64,000 nucleotides of DNA from Paraburkholderia oxyphila NBRC 105797 (GCF_000685075.1 NZ_BAYD01000050.1:1-64000); one strand, 5' to 3'. Shown: positions 8,829-18,025, counted from the first letter of the stretch. A program made the numbers and translations. The notes: generated by a model from the letters alone, not told the origin.

Positions 8829-10237
8829 GTTTCGGCCTCAAGCGCTTGAGCGGCGCACTCGACGCGCAAGACCCAGGGCTGCCCGACGAAAGCGACGTCG
8901 GCGCGGCGCAGGAACCGGCGCGCGACGCCACGGCGAAGCCACGTGACGCCGCAGCCGCACTGCCGCCCACCGAGCACATGATCCGCTCCGAGGCGTTTCG
9001 CGTGATACGCGCGAGTGTATTTTCATCGATGAACGTCTCGGCCGCCGTGCTCAAGACGCGCGACGAAGTGCGCGACGGCGTCGCGCAGATCGTCGCCGAT
9101 CTGGTCGAGCGCGAGCGCATGAACTTGACGCTCGCCGAGCAGATACTGATGGTCGACGAGCTGCTCAACGACATGTTCGGCGTCGGCCCGATCGAGCCGT
9201 TGCTCGCCGACGATACCGTGACCGACATTCTCGTGAACGGCCCCGATCACGTCTATGTCGAGCGGCATGGCCGGCTCGAGCTCACGCCCGTGAAGTTTCG
9301 CGACAACGCGCACGTCGTGAACATCGCGCAGCGCATCGCGTCGGCGATCGGCCGCCGCGTGGACGAAAGCAGCCCCATGGTCGACGCGCGCCTCGCCGAC
9401 GGCAGCCGCGTCAACGTGGTCTTGCCGCCGCTCGCCGTGCATGGCGCCTGTATCGCCATCCGTAAGTTCTCGAGGCGCAACATCACGCTCGCGCGCATGG
9501 CGCAGCAGGCCAACATGTCCAACGAGATGGCGCGCGTGCTGAAGATCGCGGCCACCTCGCGGCTGAACATCCTGATCTCCGGCGGCACGGGCTCGGGCAA
9601 GACAACGCTGCTCAACGCGATGTCTCACTTCATCGACGAACGCGAACGGGTCATCACGATCGAAGACGCGGCCGAACTCCAGCTGCAGCAGCCGCATGTC
9701 GTGAGCCTCGAAACGCGGCCCGACAACTCGGAGGGCACGGGTGGGGTCAGCCAGCGCGAGCTCGTGCGCAACGCGCTGCGGATGCGCCCCGATCGCATTA
9801 TCCTCGGCGAAACGCGGGGCTCGGAAGCCTTCGACGTCTTGCAGGCCATGAACACGGGCCACGACGGCTCGATGACGACGATTCACGCGAACAGCCCGCG
9901 CGACGCGATCTCGCGGCTCGAAAGCATGGTGATGATGGCCAACGGCAACCTGCCGCTCGTCTCGATCCGCCGGCAGATCGCGAGCGCCGTCCACATGATC
10001 GTGCAGGTGGAACGCATGCGCGACGGCGTGCGGCGCGTGACGCGCATCTCGGAGATCGCGGGCATGGAAGGCGACGTCATCACCACCCAGGATCTGTTCG
10101 TGTTCCGCTACGACACGACGACCTACAACGACGAGGTCAAGGGCGTGTTCGAGTGTCTGTCGATCCGCCCGGTCTGCGCCGGCCGCGCCGCCTATTACGG
10201 GCTCGAGGAAGCCCTCATGGAAGCGATCCGCCAATGA
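8825..10237 (+). CDS. cpaF: Tad secretion ATPase CpaF/TadA
   Basis: This is the hexameric cytoplasmic motor of the pilus, a GspE/VirB11-family ATPase of 470 residues. Visible motifs are Walker A 'GGTGSGKTT' (about residue 252-260), the Asp box and Walker B region 'MRPDRIILGETRG', and the His box 'GHDGSMTTIHANSPRDA'. The N-terminal 90 residues include a variable acidic linker and then 'IEPLLADDTVTDILVNG', typical of CpaF. It overlaps cpaE and tadB by 4 bp each, indicating translational coupling. It works with TadB and TadC in the inner membrane. Confidence 0.95.
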   Translation: MSFGLKRLSGALDAQDPGLPDESDVGAAQEPARDATAKPRDAAAALPPTEHMIRSEAFRVIRASVFSSMNVSAAVLKTRDEVRDGVAQIVADLVERERMNLTLAEQILMVDELLNDMFGVGPIEPLLADDTVTDILVNGPDHVYVERHGRLELTPVKFRDNAHVVNIAQRIASAIGRRVDESSPMVDARLADGSRVNVVLPPLAVHGACIAIRKFSRRNITLARMAQQANMSNEMARVLKIAATSRLNILISGGTGSGKTTLLNAMSHFIDERERVITIEDAAELQLQQPHVVSLETRPDNSEGTGGVSQRELVRNALRMRPDRIILGETRGSEAFDVLQAMNTGHDGSMTTIHANSPRDAISRLESMVMMANGNLPLVSIRRQIASAVHMIVQVERMRDGVRRVTRISEIAGMEGDVITTQDLFVFRYDTTTYNDEVKGVFECLSIRPVCAGRAAYYGLEEALMEAIRQ

Positions 10238-11205
10238 CGCCCGCGGATATCGTCACGGCGGGCGCGTTTCTCGGCGCCCTCATTATCGGCATGATCGTGT
10301 CGACGCTGCGCGACGCGCGTCGCGCCCAGCCCGAGGTGCGCATTCGCGCGCGCCTGCGCGAATGGCAGGCGCGCCAGCTGGCGCAAAGGCCGGACGACAC
10401 CACGGCCGCCGAGCTCTTTCGCCTGGGTTCGCCCGAGGGCCGGCTCGATACGCAATACCGGCGCTACCGGCAGCGTCTGAACACGGTGGGCGGCAAGCAC
10501 GCGATGACGTGGCTAGCGCTCGCGGCGCTCGGGGGCTTCGTGTTCAGCCTCGTGCTCGCGCGGCTGCCGTGGGTCAACGGCGCGCTCGTGCCGTGCGCCT
10601 TCGTGGCGTTGCCGGCGCTGGGCGTCGTCATGGCGTACCGCACGCTGAACCAGCGCTTTCGCCAGCGCTTTCTCAAGGCGTTCCCCGATACACTCGACAT
10701 GGTCCTTCGCGCCGTGCGCGCCGGCGTGCCGGTCACGCATGCGATCGCGAATGCGGCCGAGCAGGCCGACGAGCCGGTGCGCGGCGAATTCCGCATCATG
10801 GGCGACGCGCTCAAGCTGGGCATCGACGTCGTGGAGGTGCTCGAGGCCGCGAACGCGCGCATCGAGATCCCCGACTTCGCCTTCTTCTCCGTGTGCCTGC
10901 GTCTGCAGCGCGAAACCGGCGGCCAGCTCGGCGAGACGCTCGAGAACCTCGCGATCATCATCCGCGCGCGCCGCGACGTGCAAATGAAGACCCGGGCGCT
11001 CACCGCCGAAGGCCGCATGAGCAGCCAGCTCATCGCAGCGGTGCCGTTCTTTATCGCGGCTTCGCTTTACATGCTGAATCCGGCGTACATCGAGACGCTC
11101 TTCACGACGGAGCTCGGTCATGAGATGCTCGCCGCCGCCGCTGTGCTGCTGACGATAGGCCTCACGATCGTGAGCCGCATGGCGAGACTGGAGACCAGCC
11201 GATGA
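10234..11205 (+). CDS. tadB: Tad inner-membrane platform protein TadB
   Basis: This is one of two paired platform proteins that couple the CpaF motor to pilus growth. The 323-residue protein has hydrophobic segments near 5-25 and 90-125, and a T2SS-F domain ('FPDTLDMVLRAVRAGVPVTHAI' onward, about 150-275) that ends with two C-terminal helices. 'LRLQRETGGQLGETLENLA' is the family signature. The start ATG overlaps the cpaF stop, which excludes an earlier start. Confidence 0.93.
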   Translation: MTPADIVTAGAFLGALIIGMIVSTLRDARRAQPEVRIRARLREWQARQLAQRPDDTTAAELFRLGSPEGRLDTQYRRYRQRLNTVGGKHAMTWLALAALGGFVFSLVLARLPWVNGALVPCAFVALPALGVVMAYRTLNQRFRQRFLKAFPDTLDMVLRAVRAGVPVTHAIANAAEQADEPVRGEFRIMGDALKLGIDVVEVLEAANARIEIPDFAFFSVCLRLQRETGGQLGETLENLAIIIRARRDVQMKTRALTAEGRMSSQLIAAVPFFIAASLYMLNPAYIETLFTTELGHEMLAAAAVLLTIGLTIVSRMARLETSR

Positions 11206-12161
11206 GCCCGATGTCGGTTGCATCCGGAAATCTCGTGCTGCTCGTGCTGCTGCTCGTGGGCATCTACGTCTACCTGCGCGCGAGCAACAGTGTGCGCGCC
11301 CGCGTGGCCGAGCGCGCGCGCGAGCGCGCCGCGTGGGCGCCCAACGCCGGCGCAGGCACGGAAGAAGTGACGGCGAAAAGCCTGCGAGGACACATGGGCC
11401 GTGCAAGCCGCGTGCTCGCGCTCGTCGGCGAGCATCTGCCGCTGTTCGACGCGAAGCAGCGCGCCAAGCTCGCGCTCGCCTGCCGGCGCGCCGGATTCTA
11501 TGGTCCGCGCGCCGTTTCGGCGCTGGTTGGCGTGAAGTTCACGAGCGGCATCGGCGCGGGCGTTTGCGCCGTACTGTTCGGCTCGAAGCTGCCGCTGCTC
11601 GGCCAGTTTCTGGCGCTGCGCGCCGTGCTCATGCTCGCGGCGTTCATCGTCGGCATGATCCTGCCGGAGTGCGCGCTCGCCTTCCGGGCGCGCCGCCGGC
11701 AGCGCCAGATCGCGGCCGTGCTGCCCGACGCGCTCGATCTGCTCGTGATCTGCACGAACGCGGGTCATAGCCTCGCGGTTGGCATCCAGCGCGTGGCGAG
11801 GGAAATCCGCATGATCTCGGTGCCGCTCGCGGTCGAGCTCGAGATGACCGCATCCGAGCTTCATTTGAGCGGCGACGCCTCGGTCGCGCTGCGCAACCTC
11901 GGCGAGCGCGTGGATCTGCCTTCGGTGCGCAGCCTCGTCTCGACGCTGATCCAGTCGCAGCAATACGGTACGCCGATCACGACAGCGCTCAAGACGCTCT
12001 CGAAGAGCAGCCGCACGCAGGCGATGCTCGAGCTCGAAGAAAAGGCAGCGAAGCTTGCCCCGAAGATGGTGCTGCCGATGATGCTTTTCATTCTGCCGAC
12101 CGTGGCGATCATCGCCGCCGGCCCCGCTGTGTTGCGCCTGATGACGGTGTTTGGAAAATGA
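11202..12161 (+). CDS. tadC: Tad inner-membrane platform protein TadC
   Basis: This is the second platform protein, 319 residues long. It has an N-terminal membrane helix (residues 10-27), a basic Ala/Arg-rich linker, two central helices (about 105-155) and a T2SS-F domain with 'LPDALDLLVICTNAGHSLAVG' (about 177-197). The C-terminal helix 'MVLPMMLFILPTVAIIAAGP' closes it. The start overlaps the tadB stop (ATGA), and its stop overlaps the tadD start. It is expected to heterodimerise with TadB at the inner membrane. Confidence 0.92.
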   Translation: MSPMSVASGNLVLLVLLLVGIYVYLRASNSVRARVAERARERAAWAPNAGAGTEEVTAKSLRGHMGRASRVLALVGEHLPLFDAKQRAKLALACRRAGFYGPRAVSALVGVKFTSGIGAGVCAVLFGSKLPLLGQFLALRAVLMLAAFIVGMILPECALAFRARRRQRQIAAVLPDALDLLVICTNAGHSLAVGIQRVAREIRMISVPLAVELEMTASELHLSGDASVALRNLGERVDLPSVRSLVSTLIQSQQYGTPITTALKTLSKSSRTQAMLELEEKAAKLAPKMVLPMMLFILPTVAIIAAGPAVLRLMTVFGK

Positions 12162-13150
12162 ACGAAATCCCTACGATGAAGCGCCGCGCGCGCACCCTGC
12201 TCGCGACGCTGCTGTTCCCGCTCGGCCTGATCGCGGGCTGCTCGAGCGCGCCACACTATGCGTCGATGCCCGCGCCCAAACCGCTCACGCGCACGCTCGG
12301 GAGTGCAGACGACTTGCGCATCGCCGCCGGGGCGCTCGAATCGGGCGACGTGCAGCTCGCGGGCTCGCTCTATGAAAAGGCGCTCAAGGCGGATCCCAAT
12401 TCGGTCGAAGCGTACCTCGGTCTCGGTGATTGCCTGTTCCAGACCGGCGACATGGAGCGCGCGCGACTCGCCTACCAGCGCGCAGCGGCGCTCACGCCCG
12501 ACGCGCTCGCCCCCAAGCTCGCGCTCGCGCGCGTGGCCCTCAAGCAGCGGCGCTTCGAGCAAGCCTCGCAGCTCTACCGCGAGTTGCTCGCGCGCACGCC
12601 CGACGATCCCGCCGCCAGCGCGGGGCTCGGCACCGTTCTGGACCTCACCGGACATCACGACGAGGCGCAGGCCCTCTATCGCAGCGCCCTCGCGCATCAT
12701 CCGGAGAGCCAGGCATTGCGCATCGACCTCGGACTCTCGCTCACGCTCGCCGGCCAGCCGCGTGAAGGCGTGAACGTGCTGCTGGACGTGGCGAGCATTG
12801 GCGATGCGCCGCCGCAAGCGCGCCAGGATCTCGCACTCGCCTATGGCCTGCTCGGCAACGACGCGGCGGCGGAGAAAATCCTGCTCGCCGACCTGCCGAA
12901 GAACTCCGTGCAGGACAATCTGCGCTACTACGCGAGCGTGCGTGCCGCCATGAATAGCAAGGCCGCGCTGGCACGATCCACACAACCCGCCGAACCGGTT
13001 GCCGGCACGGCGATTTCCACCATACCGCCGGAGCAGGCTCGCGTCGTCGCGGTCGTGCCGGCCGCGCCCACACCCAAAACCCCGCCGGTAGAGCCAATGG
13101 GCGGCAACTTCGCCAGCCAGTCGCGCCTCATCGAGGCGTCGGACAAGTAA
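12158..13150 (+). CDS. tadD: Tad pilus TPR lipoprotein TadD
   Basis: This lipoprotein pilotin-like factor is needed for secretin assembly. Of its 330 residues, the first 28 form a lipoprotein signal ending 'LIAGC' (lipidated Cys28). Several tetratricopeptide repeats follow between about 50 and 260 ('ALESGDVQLAGSLYEKALKA', 'AYLGLGDCLFQTGDMERARL'). The last 70 residues are a Pro/Ala-rich disordered tail. An internal ATG at 12176 would also keep the signal peptide. The overlap with tadC supports the earlier start. Confidence 0.88.
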   Translation: MNEIPTMKRRARTLLATLLFPLGLIAGCSSAPHYASMPAPKPLTRTLGSADDLRIAAGALESGDVQLAGSLYEKALKADPNSVEAYLGLGDCLFQTGDMERARLAYQRAAALTPDALAPKLALARVALKQRRFEQASQLYRELLARTPDDPAASAGLGTVLDLTGHHDEAQALYRSALAHHPESQALRIDLGLSLTLAGQPREGVNVLLDVASIGDAPPQARQDLALAYGLLGNDAAAEKILLADLPKNSVQDNLRYYASVRAAMNSKAALARSTQPAEPVAGTAISTIPPEQARVVAVVPAAPTPKTPPVEPMGGNFASQSRLIEASDK

Positions 13151-13177
13151 GCCGTCACGCAACAGATCGACGTGAAG

Positions 13178-13726
13178 ATGCCAGAACAAAACCAGACGAA
13201 AAGCGTGCGGCCCCGAGCAACGAAACTTCTGCGGCGCCAACACGGCGCGACGACGCTCGAATTCGTGCTGATCCTGCCGTTCTTTCTGCTTGTCGTGTTC
13301 ATGATCATCGAGTTCGGTCTCGTGTTCGTCGCCCAGGAGCTGCTCGACAACGCCGCGCGCGACGGCGCGCGCCTGTTGCGCATCGGCACGCTCTCGGGCA
13401 GCAGCTATTCGACGGCGCTGACCACGGCGGTCTGCAACGACCTCACGTTCACGACCGTCTCGTTGCTCCCCTCGTGCACGGCGACGATCCAGATTTACGT
13501 GGCGGCGGCGCCATCGGGCACGCCCGCCGGCAGCGGCTTCCTTTCGCTCAAGACCGCGGCGGTGACGGGCACGATCATGACGCAATCGAGTGCGGCCGTC
13601 TCGGCAAACTACGACGTTCTAATGCAGATCAGCTACCCGTACCCGTGGCAGGTGCCAGGCCTGTCGCTGCTCACCGGCACGACCTTGCTGACATCGACGA
13701 TCGCTTTCCAGACGGAGCCCTACTGA
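13178..13726 (+). CDS. tadE: TadE-like pseudopilin (first)
   Basis: This minor pilin-like protein is expected to be cut by CpaA and to prime Flp assembly. After a basic leader, 'RRQHGATTLEFVLILPFFLLVV' shows the G and the Glu at +5 of a TadE prepilin, then one membrane helix. The rest of the roughly 182-residue protein is a Ser/Thr-rich periplasmic domain. The start is uncertain: ATG 13178 is used, but an in-frame GTG at 13172 is also possible, and neither has a strong ribosome-binding site. The stop overlaps the next start (TGATG). Confidence 0.85.
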   Translation: MPEQNQTKSVRPRATKLLRRQHGATTLEFVLILPFFLLVVFMIIEFGLVFVAQELLDNAARDGARLLRIGTLSGSSYSTALTTAVCNDLTFTTVSLLPSCTATIQIYVAAAPSGTPAGSGFLSLKTAAVTGTIMTQSSAAVSANYDVLMQISYPYPWQVPGLSLLTGTTLLTSTIAFQTEPY

Positions 13727-14316
13727 TGCGCGCGCTGCACTCCCTGCTCGCGAACGATCGCGGCCTTGCATCGCTCGAATTCGCGATCGTCCTGCCCATC
13801 ATGCTCTCGCTGCTGTTCGCGACCTACGAGCTCTCCCAGCTCGTGCGCGCGCAACTCAAGGTGGACACCGCGGCGCAATCGATCGCCGACATGGTCGCGC
13901 AGCAGGCGGCCGGCGTCACGAGCGGGACCTCGGGCTCGCTCGGCAACTTCTGCGCCGCGGGCAAGCTGATGATGACGCCCTTCGCGGCGGGCACCGGCAG
14001 CAGCACGTTCGCGGTGTCGATTGCGAGCGTGACGAACTACAGCTCGGGCGGCGTCACGCTCGACTGGGAAAGCGACGCCTCGTGCAGCACGACCGCAACG
14101 GCGCTCGGCGCGACCGCCAAGACGCTCGCGACCTCGCCCACCAACCTGATCCCGACGGCCGGCACGCCCGGCGACAGCGTGATCGTGGCGACGGTGACGT
14201 ACGCCTACAATTCGCCGCTTCAATACTTCTTGCCGGGTCTGCTGAGCCTCACACATACGGCGTTCGCGCGGCCGCGCAGCAACAACGTGGTGGCTTGCGG
14301 CTCGCCCTGCACGTGA
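13726..14316 (+). CDS. tadF: TadE/TadF-like pseudopilin (second)
   Basis: This second minor pseudopilin is 196 residues long. The N-terminus 'NDRGLASLEFAIVLPIMLSLL' has the prepilin-peptidase G and Glu+5 with a hydrophobic helix. The periplasmic part is rich in Ala, Ser and Thr and contains four cysteines that could pair ('GNFCAAG', 'ASCSTT', 'VACGSPC'). The position between tadE and tadG and the family features fit TadF, though the sequence family is TadE-like. Its ATG overlaps the previous stop by one base. Confidence 0.82.
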   Translation: MRALHSLLANDRGLASLEFAIVLPIMLSLLFATYELSQLVRAQLKVDTAAQSIADMVAQQAAGVTSGTSGSLGNFCAAGKLMMTPFAAGTGSSTFAVSIASVTNYSSGGVTLDWESDASCSTTATALGATAKTLATSPTNLIPTAGTPGDSVIVATVTYAYNSPLQYFLPGLLSLTHTAFARPRSNNVVACGSPCT

Positions 14317-14327
14317 GGACCGATCCC

Positions 14328-16067
14328 GTGAAAACCCCGTTGCCGCGCCCACGTGCGCGCCTCACATCGCGTTCGGGTTGGCGCAAGCCTGCATCGCGTG
14401 CGCGTCAGCGCGGCGTGTCGAGCCTCATGCTGCTGCTTCTGCTGATTCCGCTGCTGCTCGCCGTGGGCGTGGCGGTCGATCTCGCGCGCATGGTGCAGTT
14501 CCGCTCCGATCTGCAAAACGCCGTAGACGAGGCGGCGCTCGCGGGCGCCGCCGTGTTCGTCGATCCCACGCAATCGGCGCAGGCCGTCACCGCCGCGACG
14601 AACTACTTCAACCGCGCCATCCTGCCCGTCAGCCTTTCCGTTTCCGCGCCAACGGTCACGCCCAATGCGAACGGCACGATCAATCCGGCGCTCGGCAGCG
14701 CGCTCGCGTACACCATCACGGTGAGCGCGACCGCCACGGTGCCGACGACCTTGATGGCGATCGTCGCGCCCTCGATGGCGACCATCAGTGCGACGGCAAC
14801 GGCGGCCGATCCGGTTGTCTCGGCGACGCCCCAATTTACGAAGCAAGTCTGGACCGCCTGCGACGGCAACACGCTCTACTACTACAAGGTGCCGAAGAAC
14901 GCGAGCAATACCGGCTACGACTATTCGAGCGTGCCCGCCTTCAACACCCAGAATTACTTCTGGATCTTTTCGACCTATCCGTCCACCTCCCCATACGGCA
15001 AGGCACCTGCGCAGACGGTCCCGACCTTCTCGGCGAATCAGCCGATCGGCATCATGCTGCGCAACGACACGAACGGCAACGTCGGCAATTCGAACTGCCC
15101 GGGGACGATAACGGGCGCGAACTCGTACGGTGCGCCAAACGGCGCATCGCAGTCGTTCTATTCGTCGCTGATCATGAACGGGCAGTCGCCCAGCGAGCTC
15201 TCGAACTACACGTATACGGCGAGCGTCACCACCACCGGCAGTTCGGTCGCCTCGACCACCACCACCACGGTCACCACCGGCTCGGGAGGCAACGCCACGT
15301 CGAACACCACCCAAAGCACGAGCAACAGCACCACGAGCAACGGCGTAAGCAACTGGACGATTTCATTGCCGCCCAATGCGAAAAATCCGAACAACCAGAC
15401 GTTGACGGGCACGGCCCCGTCAGGGTCCAACCAGCTTGCGGAGCTATTTGGCGTCAACGCGCCGGGCACGGCGAATTCGGCGTGTACGACACTCAATACG
15501 CAGACGACGAGCGGCAGTCCGGTCACGTCGAACGGCAATCCCGTCACGCAGAAGAATGGCTCGACCAGGACAACCACGCAGACCACGACGGTAACGACAC
15601 CCACCACGACGGTTACCCAGTACAGTTGCAAGACCCAGTACCGCACGAGCCAGCAGGGACAGGGCAATTGCCTGCTCTATGTGCAGACCGGATCGGCCGT
15701 GACCTCCGCGTACGTGAATGGCCTCGTGCCCGGCTCAACGCCACCGACCAATTACAACTGCTTCAATGCGACCTCCGGTGGCGCGCAGTACTCGGCGCCG
15801 AGCTGCGCACAACTCTCGGCGCTCGCGAGCGGATCGGGCACGAGCGCCGTGCAGCCGGCTGCCGTGTTCTGGTGGGACGATGGCGGCGGCGTCGGGCCGA
15901 ACGAACAGAACTACGGCACGAAAACGCATTGCGCGCCGATGGCGGGCAACCCGGCGCTTCCCGGCTACGGCGAGGACTGCAAATACGGGAACATGATCCT
16001 GGCCTTGCAGTGCACGCCCACCGGCGGGAGCGGAACCGGTTATACCTCGGTCGTGTTGACGCAATAG
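14328..16067 (+). CDS. tadG: TadG-like pilus assembly protein with long Thr/Ser/Asn-rich region
   Basis: This is the last gene of the Tad locus. The GTG at 14328, with 'gagg' 10 bases upstream, gives a 579-residue protein. The N-terminal basic segment leads into the TadE/G hydrophobic helix 'SSLMLLLLLIPLLLAVGVAV', then 'DLQNAVDEAALAGA', the TadG N-terminal hallmark. The C-terminal two-thirds match no domain I recognise. They hold two threonine-rich stretches (about residues 304-325 and 402-430) and several Cys residues. No von Willebrand A motif is evident, unlike many TadG proteins. The protein is probably anchored in the inner membrane with a large periplasmic or pilus-associated region. 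Confidence 0.82.
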   Translation: MKTPLPRPRARLTSRSGWRKPASRARQRGVSSLMLLLLLIPLLLAVGVAVDLARMVQFRSDLQNAVDEAALAGAAVFVDPTQSAQAVTAATNYFNRAILPVSLSVSAPTVTPNANGTINPALGSALAYTITVSATATVPTTLMAIVAPSMATISATATAADPVVSATPQFTKQVWTACDGNTLYYYKVPKNASNTGYDYSSVPAFNTQNYFWIFSTYPSTSPYGKAPAQTVPTFSANQPIGIMLRNDTNGNVGNSNCPGTITGANSYGAPNGASQSFYSSLIMNGQSPSELSNYTYTASVTTTGSSVASTTTTTVTTGSGGNATSNTTQSTSNSTTSNGVSNWTISLPPNAKNPNNQTLTGTAPSGSNQLAELFGVNAPGTANSACTTLNTQTTSGSPVTSNGNPVTQKNGSTRTTTQTTTVTTPTTTVTQYSCKTQYRTSQQGQGNCLLYVQTGSAVTSAYVNGLVPGSTPPTNYNCFNATSGGAQYSAPSCAQLSALASGSGTSAVQPAAVFWWDDGGGVGPNEQNYGTKTHCAPMAGNPALPGYGEDCKYGNMILALQCTPTGGSGTGYTSVVLTQ

Positions 16068-16261
16068 CGCAAAGCGTCTGGATCTGGACAGGCTGAAGCC
16101 TGAGATGCCAAAGCGCGCGCACGCCCGTGTTCACTTCGGCCTGGTTGGTCGCGCCCTACGTCGTGCCGACCGCGCTCAAGTGTTCGTAGTTTTATCCCAT
16201 GCAACACATCCTGAACGAAGTGTTGCACGTGCTCCTTGAAACCGCCCTGTGCCCACTGGCG

Positions 16262-17173
16262 TCATTCGTATCCATAGGCGCGAAGTGCTGCTTCATTGTC
16301 TGCCCAGCCGCTTTTTACCTTGACGAATGTCTCCAGATACACGGGGCCGTCAAACAGCTTTTCCATGTCGATCCGCGCGTCGGTATTGATCTGTTTGAGT
16401 TTCGAACCATCCTTGCCGATCACCATGCCCTTTTGCGAATCGCGTTCGACGAGGATCGTCGCGAAGATGCGCTTGAGGCGCCCTTCTTCCTCGAACTTGT
16501 CAATGAGCACCGTGCTCGTGTACGGCAGTTCATCCCCGGTCCAGCGGAATACCTTCTCACGCAGAATCTCAGCGGCAAGGAAGCGCGAACTCCGGTCGGT
16601 CAGGTCATCTTCGTCGTAGATGGGTTTGCCTTCCGGCAGATACGGCTTGATCGTCTCCAGCAGACGTTCGATGTCTTTCGGATGCGTGGCGGAAAGTGGC
16701 ACCAGCTCGACAAATTCACGCAGTTTGCTCATCTCCTGCATGAACGGGAACAGCGTCTCCTTGTCCTTTACGCGGTCGAGTTTGTTTGCGATAAGCAGCG
16801 TGGGCATGCCACGCGGAATCAGGTCCAGCACCTTCTGGTCATCCGGACCGAACCGTCCAGCCTCGATCACGAACAGGATCACATCGACGGAAGTGAGCGT
16901 CGACGTGACCGCCCGATTCAGTGACCGGTTCAACGCTGCGTCGTGGCGGGTCTGGAAGCCTGGCGTGTCAACGAAGATGAACTGTGCATCTTTCGTCGTA
17001 TTGATGCCGGTGATGCGGTGACGAGTGGTCTGCGCTTTGCTTGAAGTGATGCTGATTTTCTGGCCAACCAGCGCGTTCATCAGCGTCGACTTGCCGACGT
17101 TCGGACGGCCGACGATAGCAATCAGGCCGCAACGGTAACCCGGGAGAGAAATGTCAACGGCAGGCTCGTTCAT
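16262..17173 (-). CDS. era: GTPase Era, stand-alone copy
   Basis: Era is an essential GTPase that binds 16S rRNA and helps 30S assembly. This 303-residue protein is full length: G1 'GRPNVGKS' (22-29), a G2 region 'AQTTRHR', G3 'DTPG', G4 'NKLD' (about 130), and a C-terminal KH domain with the 'GKDG' loop (about 254) and 'ARIDMEKL'. In betaproteobacteria era normally sits in the lepB-rnc-era-recO-pdxJ cluster. Here it is alone, between a Tad locus and a host-attachment-family gene, in lower-GC DNA than its surroundings. It is probably a second, acquired copy. The start ATG is preceded by 'gagg' 8 bases upstream. Confidence 0.93.
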   Translation of the reverse strand: MNEPAVDISLPGYRCGLIAIVGRPNVGKSTLMNALVGQKISITSSKAQTTRHRITGINTTKDAQFIFVDTPGFQTRHDAALNRSLNRAVTSTLTSVDVILFVIEAGRFGPDDQKVLDLIPRGMPTLLIANKLDRVKDKETLFPFMQEMSKLREFVELVPLSATHPKDIERLLETIKPYLPEGKPIYDEDDLTDRSSRFLAAEILREKVFRWTGDELPYTSTVLIDKFEEEGRLKRIFATILVERDSQKGMVIGKDGSKLKQINTDARIDMEKLFDGPVYLETFVKVKSGWADNEAALRAYGYE

Positions 17174-17499
17174 AGTCCATACCTCAGTGATGACAGCGAG
17201 TTCGAAAGACGGCGCCGAACGCGGATACTGGCTCAGTTAATTATAGCGAAGCTAATCTCCACAGATAGCATTCGATATGTCGAGTTGATTATCAAAATGA
17301 CCGATACTTAGTATCGTTAAATTGACCGCATACTGTTTTCTTTGACGCCAATGCGTCGATATAAAAAATCGGCATCACCCGATCTGCAGGATGAATACGT
17401 TGACGCCGAACGATGTATCCTGTGCGACATGCCGGTCTGCAAACGCAGCATCGGCATTGACCGAAGATAGGGTTCGGCACAACGCCTTGAGGAGCGACA
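17174..17499. other. Divergent, lower-GC intergenic region between era and host-attachment gene
   Basis: This 326-bp region is visibly richer in A and T than the flanking operons (for example 17235-17380). It should contain back-to-back promoters for the two divergent genes. No protein-like open frame and no clear operator palindrome were found. Confidence 0.5.
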
Positions 17500-17910
17500 A
17501 TGAGCAACGCAACATGGATTGTGGTAGCTGGGGAAGGTCGCGCACGTATCTTCGCATCAGAAGAGGGCTCGTTCGCGTTGCAGCAAGTCGAAGATATCTC
17601 AAACGCACATCATGCTGCGACCATGCTCACGGAGAAACAGGCCGCTGCGTATTCCGAGAGTGAACGCAAAGAGAAAGAGAGAGACAAATTTGCGTCCCAA
17701 ATTGCGAGTTATATTGAAGATTCCAGATTGCATGGACGGTTTTCCAGGATCCGACTCATTGCAGAGCCCAAATTTCTTGGTATGTTGCTTGACTATCTAA
17801 ATGAACAGACCCAAAAAACCGTGATCGACAAGATTAGTAAAGACTATTCGAGTTTAAGCACGAAGGATATCGAGGAAATTTTGCTGGGTGGCCGGACCCG
17901 TTCTGAATAA
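17500..17910 (+). CDS. Host-attachment-protein family (AtsE/BaeRF-like)
   Basis: The 136-residue protein begins 'ATWIVVAGEGRARIFASEEG', the hallmark of the family annotated as 'required for attachment to host cells', which shares a fold with bacterial eRF1-like domains. The middle 'FASQIASYIEDSRLHGRFSRI' and the end 'DYSSLSTKDIEEIL' also fit. The real biochemical role of the family is unsettled. The start has a good ribosome-binding site ('gaggag'). Codon use is less GC-biased than the neighbouring operons, like the adjacent era copy, suggesting a shared origin. Hairpin terminators follow. Confidence 0.78.
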   Translation: MSNATWIVVAGEGRARIFASEEGSFALQQVEDISNAHHAATMLTEKQAAAYSESERKEKERDKFASQIASYIEDSRLHGRFSRIRLIAEPKFLGMLLDYLNEQTQKTVIDKISKDYSSLSTKDIEEILLGGRTRSE

Positions 17911-17958
17911 ATAAAGTCTGAGCTAACGCGTATTGAGTGACGCACGCGAGCGACCGTG

Positions 17959-17981
17959 AGCCTCGCTGCGCTGAGGTTTTT
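17959..17981 (+). terminator. Candidate rho-independent terminator after host-attachment gene
   Basis: A short inverted repeat (agcctc / gaggtt, 6 pairs including one G-T, 8-base loop) is followed by a T run at 17977-17981. It lies 49 bp past the stop codon of the host-attachment gene and reads in the right direction. Confidence 0.45.
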
Positions 17982-17997
17982 CCCGCCTCCAACTGCA

Positions 17998-18025
17998 ACG
18001 GGCCTCGCATTGCTGCGGGGCCCGT
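17998..18025. terminator. Strong hairpin between host-attachment gene and ldhA
   Basis: An 11-pair stem is seen: acgggcctcgc (17998-18008) pairs with gcggggcccgt (18015-18025) with a single G-T wobble and a 6-base loop attgct. It lies between two convergent genes and may stop transcription from both sides. The T-rich tail is only partial ('catttcg'). Confidence 0.5.

Noticed and set aside
12970..13130. End of tadD considered as a frameshifted fusion because of its Pro/Ala-rich tail
   Set aside because: The frame is continuous to a normal stop 27 bp before the next gene, and disordered tails are usual for TadD.
15230..15640. Repetitive Thr-coding triplets in tadG considered as a CRISPR or minisatellite
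   Set aside because: There are no regular repeats with spacers. It is low-complexity coding sequence in one frame.
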